Assembly (NCBI GenBank): GCA_046483125.1
Contig: JAWODU010000002.1
Location: 1 to 12,813, forward strand
DNA from: JAWODU01 sp046483125
GTDB taxonomy: Bacteria; Verrucomicrobiota; Kiritimatiellia; UBA8416; JAWODU01
Length of the DNA: 12,813 nucleotides
Reading direction: 5' to 3'
Of the stretch, positions 12,582 to 12,813 are shown piece after piece; position 1 is the first letter of the stretch; each line of letters starts with the position of its first letter. Position numbers and translations under genes: made by a program. A model generated the notes under the pieces. That model ran no database searches, was not told the origin of the DNA, and saw only the letters and a program-made list of their open reading frames with translations.

Positions 12582-12735
12582 GGGACACTTAGTCCCCGCA
12601 CATACTCGTTTACGCTTACTCGACCCGCTTTGGCCGTAGTTGTTGAGCAGGAATCGGTTAAGTTTGGCGGTTAAGTGTAAGCGTCCGCCGCGGCGGCGGC
12701 GGAAAGGGTGGCGACTAAGCGGGTCGATTAAGAGT
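12582..12735. repeat. Palindromic repeat element, copy B
   Basis: Starts with GGGACACTTA (12582-12591) like copy A. TCGACCCGCTT (12620-12630) pairs exactly with AAGCGGGTCGA (12717-12727). AGCAGGAATCGGTTAAG (12646-12662) and GCGTCCGCC...GGCGGAAAGGGTGGCG (12681-12713) match copy A in order and orientation. Compared with A it carries 6 extra bases of GCGGCG inside the GC-rich centre and an extra TTAAG-containing insertion. No gene is seen from 12495 to the window end; the last 50 bases show nothing recognisable. Confidence 0.65.
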
Positions 12736-12739
12736 GATA

Positions 12740-12763
12740 GATTAAGATTGGGATTAAGATGGG
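12740..12763 (+). repeat. Tandem GATTAAGATTGG units, right of copy B
   Basis: Two units are present at 12740-12751 (exact) and 12752-12763 (GATTAAGATGGG). They are the same unit, in the same orientation, as the array at 12539-12574, so copy B is flanked by direct copies of one tandem repeat. Confidence 0.75.
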
Positions 12764-12813
12764 AGGGGAGGAACACCTGGTCCACAGACCTAGTCCTCAT
12801 ACAAGCGTGATTT

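Noticed and set aside
12324..12800. 158-residue minus-strand frame at the window end
   Set aside because: It translates the GATTAAG arrays and palindromic repeat (Asn-Leu-Asn-Pro runs) and the antisense of recD2; no domain.

Overview
The window looks like a bacterial chromosome fragment of moderately high GC. A secreted-type protein with thrombospondin type 3 (TSP3) calcium-binding repeats, a long RAYT transposase, an MglA/roadblock pair and many short AT-rich tandem repeats together recall Kiritimatiellota, Lentisphaerota and other PVC or PVC-like genomes. This placement is an inference from gene content; no rRNA or marker gene is present to test it. TAG is used as an ordinary stop by recD2 and by the small 7490-7672 gene, so stop-codon reassignment is unlikely.

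Region 1 (1-3790) is an accessory, insertion-rich zone. It begins with the 3' end of a TSP3-repeat protein whose stop lies inside a tandem array of an 11-12 bp GGGTCA-type unit. A RAYT (HUH/Y1) transposase gene follows on the minus strand, bounded by a perfect 16-bp inverted repeat. An IS110-family element of the IS1111 arrangement sits a few bases outside the right repeat. It has 8-bp subterminal inverted repeats, a transposase split by one in-frame TAG, and about 300 nt of highly structured non-coding DNA at its 3' end that is a good candidate for a bridge RNA. Beyond it is a second GGGTCA-type array in the opposite orientation, which abuts a truncated ISNCY-like transposase fragment and its putative end repeats.

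Region 2 (3790-8300) holds ordinary genes. An mglA-like small GTPase and a roadblock/LC7 protein form a plus-strand pair. They converge on, and overlap by 4 bp, a minus-strand pair of a glycerate kinase followed by a GT78/GT81-like glycosyltransferase. Together that minus-strand pair suggests glycosylglycerate metabolism. Further upstream on the minus strand lie a 60-residue membrane-type protein with its own strong terminator and a stand-alone receiver-domain protein.

Region 3 (8300-12813) begins with a long divergent intergenic region. It holds a perfect 17-bp palindrome and a palindromic repeat element (copy A). Next is an overlapping two-gene operon of an M20 dipeptidase and RecD2 helicase. 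The window ends with a related palindromic element (copy B) flanked by GATTAAGATTGG tandem repeats, so the dipeptidase-recD2 operon is bracketed by two members of one repeat family.

The most interesting material is the nested transposon cluster (RAYT with inverted ends and GGGTCA arrays, and an IS110 with a candidate bridge RNA) and the dispersed palindromic family around the recD2 operon.
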